Positions 21,106 to 32,164 of a stretch of DNA of 64,000 nt are shown in pieces. Source of the DNA: Thelonectria olida (Eukaryota > Ascomycota > Sordariomycetes > Hypocreales > Nectriaceae); assembly GCA_020736575.1 (NCBI GenBank), contig JAGPYM010000017.1:904486-968485 (forward strand), given 5' to 3'. A model generated the notes under the pieces. It was given only the letters and a program-made list of their open reading frames with translations, searched no databases and was not told the origin of the DNA. Numbering within the stretch: position 1 is the stretch's first letter; each line of letters starts with the position of its first letter. Position numbers and translations under genes: made by a program.

Positions 21106-23970
21106 GATTGCTGTGTGTTGTGGTGGTGAAGAGTAGGGTAGTCAATGGAGGACTGGATGAGAGTGTTGATGATGATTTCTGGTCGTTCTCAAGGCGAGGA
21201 ACAAGCTTCTTTATATGCGAAGCTTGCCGGCGGAAGCCATAGGCGGCACGAACGTTGTTGGTGTGTTGCTCGATGTGGCATCGCTGATGAGACAGACGGG
21301 ATGGGATGGGATAGCCGGAGACGGAGAAGTCAAAACACGCGACACACACTCACACAGTTCAACGGGACTGCAAGCAACGAACGAACGAACGAACCAGACG
21401 GCAGGTAGGTACACGCAGGCAAAAACGCAATCTGGTGGGTGTCACGAGGTCTGGGCAATTGGACGAAACTAGGCTGAGATCGATGATGCCGACGAGGCTC
21501 GGATTTCCTTCAACAGTTAATTCAGGGCCGAGTCAATCACACCCCCTCCCCCCAATTCGTTGCCCGCCCTCTGTTCACCCCGCTTGAACTTGTCCTGTTC
21601 CCGCTCGCTCCCGCTCGGAGGAGAAGCCCACGATGGCAGCCATTGTCCATATCGGCAGCTCCTCTTTTCTTGGCTATTGCTTAACATCTGGTCGTCTGTG
21701 ACCCTCGTGACATGGCTCGGTCAAAGACGCCATGGATCGATTAGACTGCGGAGGCAGTGTCCCGGGCATGGGTTACTTCGTGCAGTCCTCCGTCAAGATG
21801 CATGTGTCCAATCATCGATTGACCCTGTTCTTCTCTCATTCCTTCTTCGGATGGATTGGGAATGGGTCGCGCGTTGTGGAGGTGGAAGTGGAGGTGGAGG
21901 TTGGGGTCGTGGCGCCAAAGTCTAGTTCAGTCCCGAAGCTGGGAGACGTCGAGACTGACATGTTGCTGCGACACAAATATCACAAGCGTAGTAGCTAGTT
22001 TGTTGAGCTCGGGGTATCTGAGGCCATCTCTGCATCTATGCTCGGCACACCTACCTACTCTATCCGCACAGCTCTACGCATACGCATACAATGTCGCCTC
22101 CTGTACGGCGCCGGGGCCGGCCGAAATGCCAACTTTGGGGGTGCATCGCAAGTCGATTGGACGCGGCAAACGTTGAGCGTGCAGCCATCATAAGATACAT
22201 CAGAAAGAGGAATCCCGGATGGAAGCTGTTTCAGGCTGTTCTTGACGAGCTGCTTGGTTAGCACAGAGGAGCGGGGTCCCTTGTCTCTCTGAATTGATGA
22301 CAATTGACTGGTTTTCGTCTGAGGAGCTCCTCAATTCCTTCGAGTTTTGCTTGTGAAGAGTCGATTGATGAGGGGTATCCGTGCAAAGACCAACGGCTGA
22401 TATCAGATTGATGCCATTTGGCCATCAATTACTGGGGCAGTGAAGACGACAAACAGGATTCTACAGAGGCGCAAGCGTCACGCATGACGTTAAAACAAAC
22501 ATGGACATTTCCTCATCTTTTGCCATGTGCACATTTTCTCCCAGCATACTGGAAAGATCGGCAATGTAGGTCATGGTCATCTGACGAGGCCCTAGATCTT
22601 TGGGGAGGACGAGGATGATCTCGAGATTCCTATCCATGGCCTCTTCTTTAGCCCCGCAGAGGGCTGTCTTCGGCGCCGACGGAGGAAAACACCTTCGTCG
22701 GTTTCTCCCAGTCACGTCTCAGCAGATCAGATGCGCATTTCCTGTAGGTAACCTATTTTGAGATCTACCGAGCCGGGGGGTCAGGTGGGTAACCCGGGCC
22801 ATTGCTCGCTGGTCTTAGTCCGAATCAGGAAATCCCGGAGACGTTTGCATCTTGGGGGAGCATCGTGAGGTTCTGGCCTGGTCTCTTTCCCACTGACTGC
22901 TCCCCTTTCTCTTCCTCTTCCTCCCAAGGCCCATGGCCACTGTGGTGCCTCCCACTTGCGGCCTCGGCCGACGCACACGGAAATAAACACCCCGGGCCCG
23001 GCTCCCCTTTCTTTCATCTCCCCTCCTCCCCCGGCAGCTCTCTTTCGGTCGCCTCGTTGGGCGTGTTTGTTTGGGGCGCCTTGCATCTTCATGTTTACCT
23101 GAGCAGCAGAGATTGTCGCTTGCGAATTCTGCCATCTCCACTTGGGACCGTCTTCCTATTGCTAGTTGCCGAGTTGCAGCTTCTTCAACCCTCGTGATAC
23201 ATGCCACTCGGCATGGCTCGAGATGGTTGATCCGTTTTCATGTCCTTTCTCGTCCGTGACAGGTCTTGTCGGCGTCTCGAATGTCCACTCCTTCCGTTGC
23301 AGACACTACTAGCTATGCATGAGTTGCTGCCTCGCATCTGTATTAGAGAGCCAATCATGCAATCTGTCAACGCGCATGCTCAACACTCCTACTGTACCAG
23401 CCCAACTGCACAAGGTCCAAAATGGCCATCTCTGGACCCTCGCAGCGCCTCATAAGTCGGACTCCGTGCAGACTTATTCATGTCTCACTTGAAGACCCAC
23501 AACCGTCTTCGTGTCACCCACCTCTTACTCACAAGCCCTACCAGGAGTCTCGTCTTCGCAGGCTACTTCAGCTTCGCGTAAGTCATTGTTGAGTCAGGTA
23601 TCCATGATTTGTTTGGGGCCGTTGAGTTGCGCTCACTTTAGGCAAGAGTGTCCACCCTCGATCGCACTCGACACATTCCCACATGGACATCACATTGTAC
23701 CAAAGGCGTATGCCGTCTTGCTCTATACAAGTTCCGGTGTCGGTCTGCTTTATTAGATGTTTCTTAACCCCTTCGCAAGCCAGATCATATGAACACTCGA
23801 CCCAGTTAAAAAAAAAAATGAAGAAAAAAAGCCCCCATTCCAAGTAACTGAACTCATGCAAAGAAACGCACATACCAAAACACCAAAGAGTCCACAAGCG
23901 TTGGCCTCTCTTTTTTCCTTTTCACTCTTTTTCTCACATCAAGAACCGAACATGCGGGTCAAGATCTCGA
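21106..23970. other. Intergenic, no gene recognised
   Basis: 2.9 kb with only short overlapping ORFs lacking domains. Contains a small (GAAC)n run at 21376-21394 and an A-tract at 23809-23830. It holds the promoter of the polyol-type SDR at its left end and the 3' UTR of the AVT3-like gene at its right end. Confidence 0.5.
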
Positions 23971-25764
23971 TTACACGTCCTGGATCCATTGGGCCACGGT
24001 GACGGAGGTCGTGTACACCATGGCAACCAGACCGACGACCATGAGAGCAATGTCCAGTCCTTTGACCCATGATTTCTCTGCCACACCCTTGTAATGGAGA
24101 TACGCAGGGTAGATGTAGACCAAAGGTACGCAGGCAAAGCTTCCAATCAAGGCAACAAACTTGTCCAAGTCGCTTGCTCCGACCATGCTGACCCCCACGC
24201 AGACTCCCACAATGGCCGTCCTCAGCGCATTCTTCTGCCACTTAATGGCAGCACTCTTCTTCCCTGTTGCTTTTTCTCCAAAAATGGACGTCTCAATGAT
24301 ACGCGCCGCGGGGAAGAGCTGGACCGGATCGCCAGCGAGAACAGCTAAGGAGTAAAGGAACTGCACCGCGTTGACAAAAGGGGAGTCTTGAGGGAAGTTG
24401 GAGATGACCTGGATCTTGGTGTCCTCGCCAAAGGTGGCGTATGACATGGCCCCAACTGACGTAAAGATGATGGTGATGAGAAACATGACGAAATAAAGCA
24501 GATTGCTAAAGTGTTCGGGTCTCTTCATGCTTGATTGGATTGGCAAAATGAGGCCAATTCCCTCGAATGTGAAGATTGCTGAGCCAATCGTGAGAGGGAA
24601 GTCTGAAGGGTTGAAGAGCCGAACCGAAGGCTCCATGCCAGCTCTGGCGAGCTTTGCGGTGTCGAACCACCATATGTAGACGATACCGATCAAAATGAAC
24701 GCGTCTGCCAGCAGAGCCACCGGGCCTAACTTTGAGATGTTTCGGATGAGGGCCAGTGGCACAAGAACAATGACCTGAAGGGCAATGAGTGCGGGGACAC
24801 CAATGATCAAGTTACGGTCGCCATCGGTGATTGCATCGAGGAAGGCCCAGAGATTCTCAGCTGTGAAAATGAGGCCGGCACAAACGAACCCGAGCTGGGA
24901 GATGGCAATGGAAGCCAGAATCAAACTGCGAAACCGGGGACCAACAATGGCAGCGCCAAGCTCTCCATAACCACCGCCGTATCTCTCGCGGCAGTCAAGA
25001 AGCAGGCGAAAGCAACCGCAATTGACCAAGGACAGAATAATGAGGGTGAGAGACGAGAAGAGGATGCCGCCGTTCCGGAAGGCCTTGGGCAAGAACATTA
25101 TGCCGGTGCCAATGAAGGCTTTGATGAGAGTGAAGAAGGTCTTGGTCGTTGTAGCGTCACCCCTCTTCACCTGTCGCCGTGAGCTCTTGTTCCGGGCGAG
25201 AAGTGGTCTCAGCTCGGGCGGCTGTTCAGCATCGACCTCATCCCCATCGACAATGGCAGACTCGTCCTCGCTATCAATATCCTCCAGGTCCTCACCGGCA
25301 AAGCTCCCATACAGGTCCAAAAAATCGACGAAGCTATGGGCCACGGCAGAGTAACTGCTCATGCGTTGTTGTCTGGCTCTTCGCTGCATGTAGTGGCGCC
25401 GGAAGCCGCCTGGCTCTCGCTGCTCTGGGTACGCCATGTCTTCATGGTTACTCAGCGGCGGAGGTGGGTGATGAGAGAAGGTAGCGGATCGGCGAATGGA
25501 ATTGGCGCGGGCTTTGATCTTGAATATGTCGCGGTGCATGTCGCCGCCCTGGAGCCTGAGGGACGATTCGATCGAGTCGGAATTGGAGGCCTGGTCAAGG
25601 CTTAGGTGGGAGGCAGAAGGGCCCAGGACTTGACGGGGGTCAAGAAGACTGGCTTCGGGAGCGGCAGAGTATCCATCGGGGAGATGACGGTCGAGGATTT
25701 CGGCTTGGCGCCTGCTGTGGTCGCTTCCCACGCTGCCTGGGGCAAAATCGATGTTGTCGGCCAT
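23971..25764 (-). CDS. AVT3: AVT3-like vacuolar amino-acid transporter (AAAP family)
   Basis: A single exon of 597 aa. A hydrophilic N-terminal region of about 200 residues (Ser-rich, with an acidic patch EDLEDIDSEDESAIVDGDEVDAE) precedes about ten to eleven hydrophobic spans starting at TTTKTFFTLIKAFIGTGIMFLPKAF, the family's first-helix signature. NGGILFSSLTLIILS, FTFEGIGLILPIQSSMKRP and YATFGEDTKIQVISNFP match the Avt3/Avt4 and PAT-type transporters. In yeast Avt3 and Avt4 move neutral and basic amino acids out of the vacuole. Length and the long N-terminus agree with fungal orthologues. Which of Avt3 or Avt4 it corresponds to is less certain. Confidence 0.88.
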   Translation of the reverse strand: MADNIDFAPGSVGSDHSRRQAEILDRHLPDGYSAAPEASLLDPRQVLGPSASHLSLDQASNSDSIESSLRLQGGDMHRDIFKIKARANSIRRSATFSHHPPPPLSNHEDMAYPEQREPGGFRRHYMQRRARQQRMSSYSAVAHSFVDFLDLYGSFAGEDLEDIDSEDESAIVDGDEVDAEQPPELRPLLARNKSSRRQVKRGDATTTKTFFTLIKAFIGTGIMFLPKAFRNGGILFSSLTLIILSLVNCGCFRLLLDCRERYGGGYGELGAAIVGPRFRSLILASIAISQLGFVCAGLIFTAENLWAFLDAITDGDRNLIIGVPALIALQVIVLVPLALIRNISKLGPVALLADAFILIGIVYIWWFDTAKLARAGMEPSVRLFNPSDFPLTIGSAIFTFEGIGLILPIQSSMKRPEHFSNLLYFVMFLITIIFTSVGAMSYATFGEDTKIQVISNFPQDSPFVNAVQFLYSLAVLAGDPVQLFPAARIIETSIFGEKATGKKSAAIKWQKNALRTAIVGVCVGVSMVGASDLDKFVALIGSFACVPLVYIYPAYLHYKGVAEKSWVKGLDIALMVVGLVAMVYTTSVTVAQWIQDV

Positions 25765-26970
25765 GACGTCGGTAGTGTATTGGTAGGTAGGGTCGGAGAG
25801 ATGACGATGAGAGCGTGTTGAGGGATAGGAGCGGTTATTGGAAGGGAAGTGTTAGAGAAGATATAGTCCAAGGGCCCCAAGATCCATCACATTCCACCAC
25901 TGGAAAGATGTAACCAGCCATAAAGAGGACAATGATAAGTGATGCAGGTTGGCAGGCAGAAATCGAGAAAACATTGGAACTGGTGAGGTGGATTTCGGTA
26001 TCGGACCGTCACACAAGCCGGGAAAAGCGGGGCCATTTCTTCTCTTTTATGCCGGGCCTTTTGACTTTCCCCAAGAAACCGGATACAGAACGACGCCAAC
26101 GCTAGCCATGAATGAACAGTTGGAAGAGTGATTGGCCCAAAGCATCACGGACAGCGGACAGCATGTTCCCTCTCACTGCCTGTCACGACCCAGCTTGGCC
26201 TACTCATACAACGTAGGCCTGCCATCTCCCCTCTCGTACCTGGATGTGAAAACAACGATAACCTTTTCCTTAGCCTTTCCCATTGCGTTCGCATCGACCC
26301 AGCAGCGTCCACTCAATCTGTTTTGCCCACCACGTGGGACGGGTGACGTCTTTGCCAGTTGACGCAAACATGGGATCATTTCTGGGCCAATTAACTCGGA
26401 CTCAGGTGAATCAGAACCATGGCTTTGCCCTGTCTTGCCGAGACTCCCGCAACCAGTGTCTCACTACTGTGCAATTGGCCAAGTAGCTCGTCTTACAAGG
26501 ACCGCGTGACCCTCAACAATGACACTAACACTCGACAAGCCCAATCCAAGTCTGCACCCGGAAGCAATGCAAGTGATTCCCAACTCTGCTGGCTGGACCA
26601 TTTCTACCTGCCAGACGCCGGTCTTGCTTACGGATTGCGTTACTCAATCATCACCCGTCGGAGTGCTGTTTGGAGCTCATTGGCTGCATTGTCCACATTT
26701 TCCCATCAACTGGGCTGATGATGTGACCACTGTCCAAGACCATTGCTGTTGGTAAGACACGGCCCGCGGAAATTTAGAAATGCAAAACTGTGCAGGGTAG
26801 GTTTCTCTGGTTTGGCTGTTTGCAGACTTTGAGACGCTGAGACTCTGTTCTAGACTTGCGGTTATTCCCACGACACTACCGAGAATAACAGACACCGCGC
26901 AAAGGAAATAACTCTGGGCAACGCCAAACCCAGTGTCCAAATAATCTTGCCCAATGACTACGGATATTGA
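25765..26970. other. Intergenic, no gene recognised
   Basis: 1.2 kb between the transporter start and the 3' end of the acyl-CoA dehydrogenase gene. No ORF here has a recognisable domain. Confidence 0.45.
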
Positions 26971-28493
26971 TTACAGAGTGTCTTCAGGCATCATCCTCAA
27001 CTTCTCACCACTGAGTTCCGCGAACTTCTTCGCCTTCCGGTTGTACCCTTGATGCCGCTCCGTCACTTCCTTGCCCTTCTTCATCTCCTCTCGTCCAACT
27101 TGATGCTTGTGGGCTGCGTCTTTTTTTGTGTTAGCCGTGTCTTCCAGGTTTTCTTTATTGATGGATGACTTACCAGGTCCATCAGCTACCCGCACGAATC
27201 TGGCATATGTCCATAGCTGAGGAAGGGGAGTGTGCTGAGTGAGTCCCTGTCCAGCCCATATTTGCATCGCTTCGTCAATCAACTCGGTGACTTTTTGAGG
27301 AACGAGGACCTTGCACATGGCAATGCACCTCTTGCCTTCTTTGTTTCCAACCTTGTCCATGGTGTCGGCAGCACTGCACACAATGAGCCGAATGGAGTCA
27401 ATGTCGAGGCGCATCTGGGCAATTCTCTCAATGTTGGAGTCAAATTCTCCAATCAGTTTGCCTCGAGGCTTCTTCTTGGGGTCATTGCACCTCATTAGAG
27501 CCAGCTCATAGGCCCTCTCCGCCTGTCCGATTAACCTGCGATAACGTGAGAAGTCTGTCTTTAGTAGATAGATGCTGGGTCAGATGGTACCTCATGCAAT
27601 GATGGATTCTTCCACCACCGAGTCGACCTTGAGCAATCATGAAAGCCTTTCCAGGCGAAACAATAACATTCTCGGCGGGGACGCGACAGTTCTCGTAGAC
27701 GTACTCGCCATGACCCTCGGGAGCCCAGTCATATCCCATAATGGACAAGTTCCGAACCTGCGTGATGCCGGGTGTATTGCAGGGTACGATGATCATAGTA
27801 TGGCGGTTCCACTTGTTTGGGTCATCTGGGTCGCTCAGTCCCATCAAAATGTAAAAGGAGAGGTCCTTGTTCCAAAGACAGTTTGCATACAGCTTTCTTC
27901 CGTTGATCACGCACTCGTCCCCCTCGCGAGTAATGCGGATTCCGATGTTGGTGGCATCGGAAGCGGCCACGTCGGGCTCAGTCATGCTGTATGCTGATGA
28001 AGCACTTCCCTCCATCAGCGGCTTGAGCCACTTTTGCTTCTGTTCATCGCTGCAGTACTTGGCAAGCAACTCGATGTTGCCAGTCTCGGGCGCGTGGCAG
28101 TTCATGGTCTGGGGTCTATTAGCACTTGCAAATGAAGGGTATTTGAGAAGACGTCAGGCTCACCTGAGCGGCCCAGTAGCAGCGGCCCATGATCTCAGCG
28201 CAGCAGGAATACTCGAGATTGGTAAGTCCCGGGCTCTCTTTGAAGTGGTTTGGTAGAAACAAGTTGAAGAGACCTCGTTCTTTCGCCCGAGCACGAAGTT
28301 CGTGCATCAGAGCCGGTGTTTCCCACCTCTTGGCATCGACCTGTGCAGCCATGACGGGTTCTCGCGGGATGCACTCATTCTCAACCCATTCATAGACGGC
28401 CTGAATCTTTGCGATTGCGATGGGACGGAGCTTGTCCTTGACCCATTGGGGGAGGTGGCTGAAAGCCGGACCGTCAAGAGAGCTGGACGGCAT
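26971..28493 (-). CDS. Acyl-CoA dehydrogenase (ACAD10/11-like)
   Basis: Four exons (28493-28164, 28108-27591, 27535-27174, 27113-26971) join in frame to give 450 aa. Visible ACAD features are the N-terminal helical domain (LRPIAIAKIQAVYEWVENECIP), the middle-domain signature AYSMTEPDVAASDATNI, the PGKAFMIAQGRLGGGRIHHCMR segment at the FAD dimer interface, and a C-terminal QIWAGQGLTQHTPLPQLWTYARFVRVADGP, resembling the ACAD10/11 branch. It should introduce the alpha-beta double bond in an acyl-CoA with FAD. The C-terminus (EDTL) is no peroxisomal signal, and no clear mitochondrial presequence is seen. A start at 28493 is preferred over an in-frame ATG 63 nt upstream. A CCTCG-C-CGAGG palindrome lies about 205 bp upstream of the start. 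Confidence 0.92.
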
Positions 28494-29065
28494 GATGAGG
28501 GGCTCGAGCCTGTTCCAGTAGCTAGAGTCGGACGAGAGAAATGAAAGGGGAGTCAATTGATTTCTTGGTCTTGTAGAGTGTTGGTTGATTCAAGTTGCAA
28601 CATCTGCAATAGCAGCATATATGAATTGCCCAAGACAAGAGGCTAAGCGTACCCAGATGGCACTTTAGTGGCCATAACTACCCCGGGTCACTGTCAACCT
28701 CGCCGAGGTAGGTGAAAGACGATCATATCAGAGGGAATTAGCCGGGGCAAATGTGTGAATGGTTGACGAGGCACGGCTATTTCTGCGGGGAAAATGTCTG
28801 GTCGCAAAACATGCGGGGAAGCAATGCGGATTTCCACGTTTTGGAATGTGAGGATGTCGATGTAACTGGCAGCTGTCTCAAAGAATATAGAGCAAAGTTA
28901 ATTTTAATCTCACTAGAGGGACAAGATAGCTGGCTTCATGCGATGACAAGTATGCTGTAACAAACACTCAAACCACTGCAGTGTAGGTACAGAAGATCAT
29001 CAGGGCATGTTGCGATCGTGTGATGCATCCTCCAAAAGCAAAAACATCAATAAACTACATACTGT
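28494..29065. other. Intergenic; promoter of acyl-CoA dehydrogenase
   Basis: Contains a palindromic CCTCG-C-CGAGG and a CCCCGGG at 28681. The remainder is the 3' flank of the PRISE reductase gene. Confidence 0.5.
28698..28708. promoter_or_regulatory. Palindromic CCTCG-C-CGAGG, possible zinc-cluster factor site
   Basis: An 11-bp perfect inverted repeat that includes CCGAGG (CCTCGG on the other strand), 205-215 bp upstream of the acyl-CoA dehydrogenase ATG. CCTCGG is known as the FarA/FarB/Ctf1 motif of fungal fatty-acid catabolism. Function here is inferred. Confidence 0.4.
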
Positions 29066-30359
29066 CTAAGGAATGATCTTGGCCTTTCGAAACCGATCGA
29101 ATGCTGTCCACCATGCACCCTGTACATCAACCTCCGCTGTCGCCTCTCCCCACATCTCGTGGGTTTGGGACATGTCGAGGTGTCTATCGAAGTTGAACAT
29201 GCTCATAACAAAATAAGGGAATCCTCCATAGCTTCTGTCGTTTCCTACACGGCCTGTGACGAGGCCATATTTCTCCTCTACCTCATTCCACTGTTCAATA
29301 TGGTCGGCAAGGTATTGAGTGGGCTGCGGACCAGAACCACCCGCGGGCGGCCCGATACCTTTGAGCCCAAAGTATTCACAGATGATGGGCCACTTGCGGC
29401 TCCAAGAGGAGGGCTTGGAGTTGTCTGCGGCGTTGAATCGTTGCCCACTCGAGCGCTCGGGGTGCAACGAGGCATAAATCGCAGTCTTGGCTACTATGTC
29501 CTGGCTACTGTCGTTGCTCAGGATCTTCCACGACTCTTCTGTACCTGGAAACTGGACTTCGCTGCCCTTGCCGTTGATCTCGGCGTACAGGGAAAGGTAG
29601 AGCCCCAGAAATTGTGCCAAACAGTAAATATTGTTATTTGGTACGAATCCAACTATTACGTCAGGAATAACATCACACCACGTCCACGATTTGCCCTTGG
29701 ATAGCGCAGCCAATTCGTCGCATTGGTTGTAGTAGAACATTTGCGAAGAATACGGTTCTGGTATTCTCGGGAGCGACTCCTTCATTGGAAGATCGTTCTT
29801 GAAAGGGAAGTTGTCGATGAGATGGACGCCGTATGCCTTCGTACCGGTCGGGAGAACGACGAATTTGAGACTCGGGGCGAGCTTCTCCACCGCATGGATA
29901 GCCTTTGATAGTAAGTCGACGTTGATTGAGATTTCCTTGGTCGGGTCTGGATCCATTATGTATGCTGCGTTTTTGTGAGAATTGTATTTTGACAGCTGCC
30001 TTGGGGAGAATGGTACGGACCAAAGAAGAAGACATGAGTGACTTCTTTCATGTGTTTCAACTTGGACTGCAGTTCTTCCTCAAGGCTAGATTGGCCCTTT
30101 GGTGTCAGAATGTCGATGCCGCTGACAACTTGAAGCTTCTCTGAACTTGGCCATTGTGCGGTTTCGACACTCAGAGGCCGGTGCGTAAGCGCCGTAACAG
30201 ACTCGAAGGCATCTGCGCTCGGATATCCGCTCAGAATTTGGTTAACGATAGCCCAGCCGGTGATGCCGCTCGCTCCTGTGGGAACATCATGTCAGTCTAA
30301 TTAGCTCATCTGCTGAGTCTCAGATACATACCAAAGATCAAAGCATGGTTGGGGGCCAT
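29066..30359 (-). CDS. PRISE-family reductase (progesterone 5-beta-reductase / iridoid synthase-like SDR)
   Basis: Three exons (30359-30332, 30275-30021, 29964-29066), the first only 28 nt, give 393 aa. An extended-SDR nucleotide site FGASGITGWA begins at about residue 9; THVFFFAYI, YGVHLIDNFPF and MFYYNQCDEL follow, the last being the PRISE-type catalytic tyrosine segment that replaces YxxxK. Further conserved-looking parts are the WCDVIPDVIVGF and FNAADNSKPSSW stretches. Plant and bacterial members reduce the C=C bond of enones with NADPH. A fungal member would probably reduce an alpha,beta-unsaturated ketone or aldehyde. The second intron begins GTCCGT, a weak donor, but is needed to give FFFAYIMDP. 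Confidence 0.87.
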
Positions 30360-32164
30360 GATGGCGATGATCGGAGTGCGTCGTGTTCAATTTCAGTCAG
30401 GGAGAAGGGGCGAGAAGAATGACGGAACAACGAGATGGAGGTGAGTACCTGACGACTATCTATCATTAGTACTCCTCACACCCCGCATCCCACAAGAGCT
30501 CGAGTGTATGCCAGATTCAATGGAGCGGAAACTCGGATAGCATCATACCCAGGGGGGGGGGGGGGGGACTGGAAGAAGAGGTGTCTTTGGGGTAGTCGAC
30601 CACAGTTTACCTTGCCCTGTCCTGCTTCGCAGTCGCCTGTTCATGGAGTTGGAGAAAGACCCCTGTTTACACCATGTCGATCTGAGGATGACACCTTCAC
30701 ATGATCTCTTGTAAGTATTTACAAACTAATGATTCATTGCCGATGAGAGCTTGCGCCAATCGTGTCAGTGTGGTTGTCGGCGTTGAAGCTTACCCCACAC
30801 TGCCCCTCAATGGACAAGATGATCAGGAAAACGGGAGCCGGCGTACCCCAGGAAGTGATCAGATACCTTGTGTCTGGACGAATATCGCTGAGATCAATGC
30901 CATCCGCGACCGGGAGAGACTAATTGACGAGGCTTGATGAATCTATATTGGGCTGACGGCGAAGTGAATTAGTGAGTTAGCCCCAGCTGCCTCTCCAGGC
31001 TGATTGAGGCCAGGAAGCGGATGATCAACTTTAATGAGCTTCGTTAGATGTTCTATTAAACGTCGTAAAGAAAGACACGGTTGGCCTTTTTCTGAGTAGG
31101 AATGGTAGTTTAGAAGAAGGTATTGCACGACATTAACATCGTTGCCCTGACGGTGCATCCTTAAGGTAGGACGCATTCACACAGCATCGGCGATTCGTAC
31201 TAATAATAAACATTACTCTTCTCTTTCGAGGATTTTGGTTACAACATGGGTAGGTTTGGCAGTTGCAATGCCAGGGTTGCCGACAAATGTTGAATCGAGA
31301 CGCGAGATGCGCAGCGAAACGTTGGTTTCTCGTGAGTCAGATAGAGGTACCACCGCGAATCTGCCGACTCAGTAGCAAGAGCTTCTCCAAATTTAGAATG
31401 CCGGAGGCAATAGAACTCGGCCCCACTCGGCAATATGAACGGAAGTCTATGTACAGTCTTGATGAAGGAGTTTACAAAGTGCAAGAGTCTTGGCCTTTCT
31501 CTTTACTCGCCTGGTGCCAAATCCCGACATGAGTGGAGCATACAAGGCCGAGGACCATCACATCTGAGTAGTTGGAAATCTCAATACGGAATCCAAACCT
31601 TTGGTCATGATCATAAACAGGCGTTTTAGTTATTTAACATCAGATCAACCTCGGAGTTGACCGAAACAACGAGCCATTCTTCCAGCATCTGGCATTCATT
31701 CTCATCAAATGTGCAAAATGTCATTGATACGAAAAAAAAATAGGCACTCTTGAATCAGTTGCGCAGTCTGGATAATATTACCCAGACATGCTTGCCGAGC
31801 CACGTCCCCACCACACGCACAGCGCCACACGGTCCCGATAGGCATGGCCAGGAAATGTGTATCCCAATTCTTTGAAGATCTCCAGAGCACACGACCTGGG
31901 GAGGTGTCTCGGATACCAACATGCTCTCTTTCTCCTGGCTATTACAAGTATCCCGAGACACTTGCCATCAATCGTGCCATCAATCGTGCCATCCTCAAAC
32001 TCCACTCGAGTGCCTCTCAGTCTTTGGAGTTGAACCTATTCCCAAGTACTATATGTAGCGTGGAGTCTATCCTAGAATAGAAGACGGTTCCCCATGTATC
32101 TAACTTGCTCTTCATTCTTTCTTGCTCTGTAGTCCATCTATGCTCAACTCACTACAGCATCACA
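30360..32164. other. Intergenic, no gene recognised
   Basis: 1.8 kb between the divergent PRISE and monooxygenase genes. It holds a run of 16 G (30552-30567), a CCTCGG motif at 31649-31654 and a 12-bp tandem repeat near 31964-31993. Short ORFs have no domains. Confidence 0.5.

Noticed and set aside
30552..30567. Run of 16 G as a possible quadruplex or regulatory element
   Set aside because: A lone homopolymer in intergenic DNA, prone to sequencing error, without further G-runs in quadruplex spacing.
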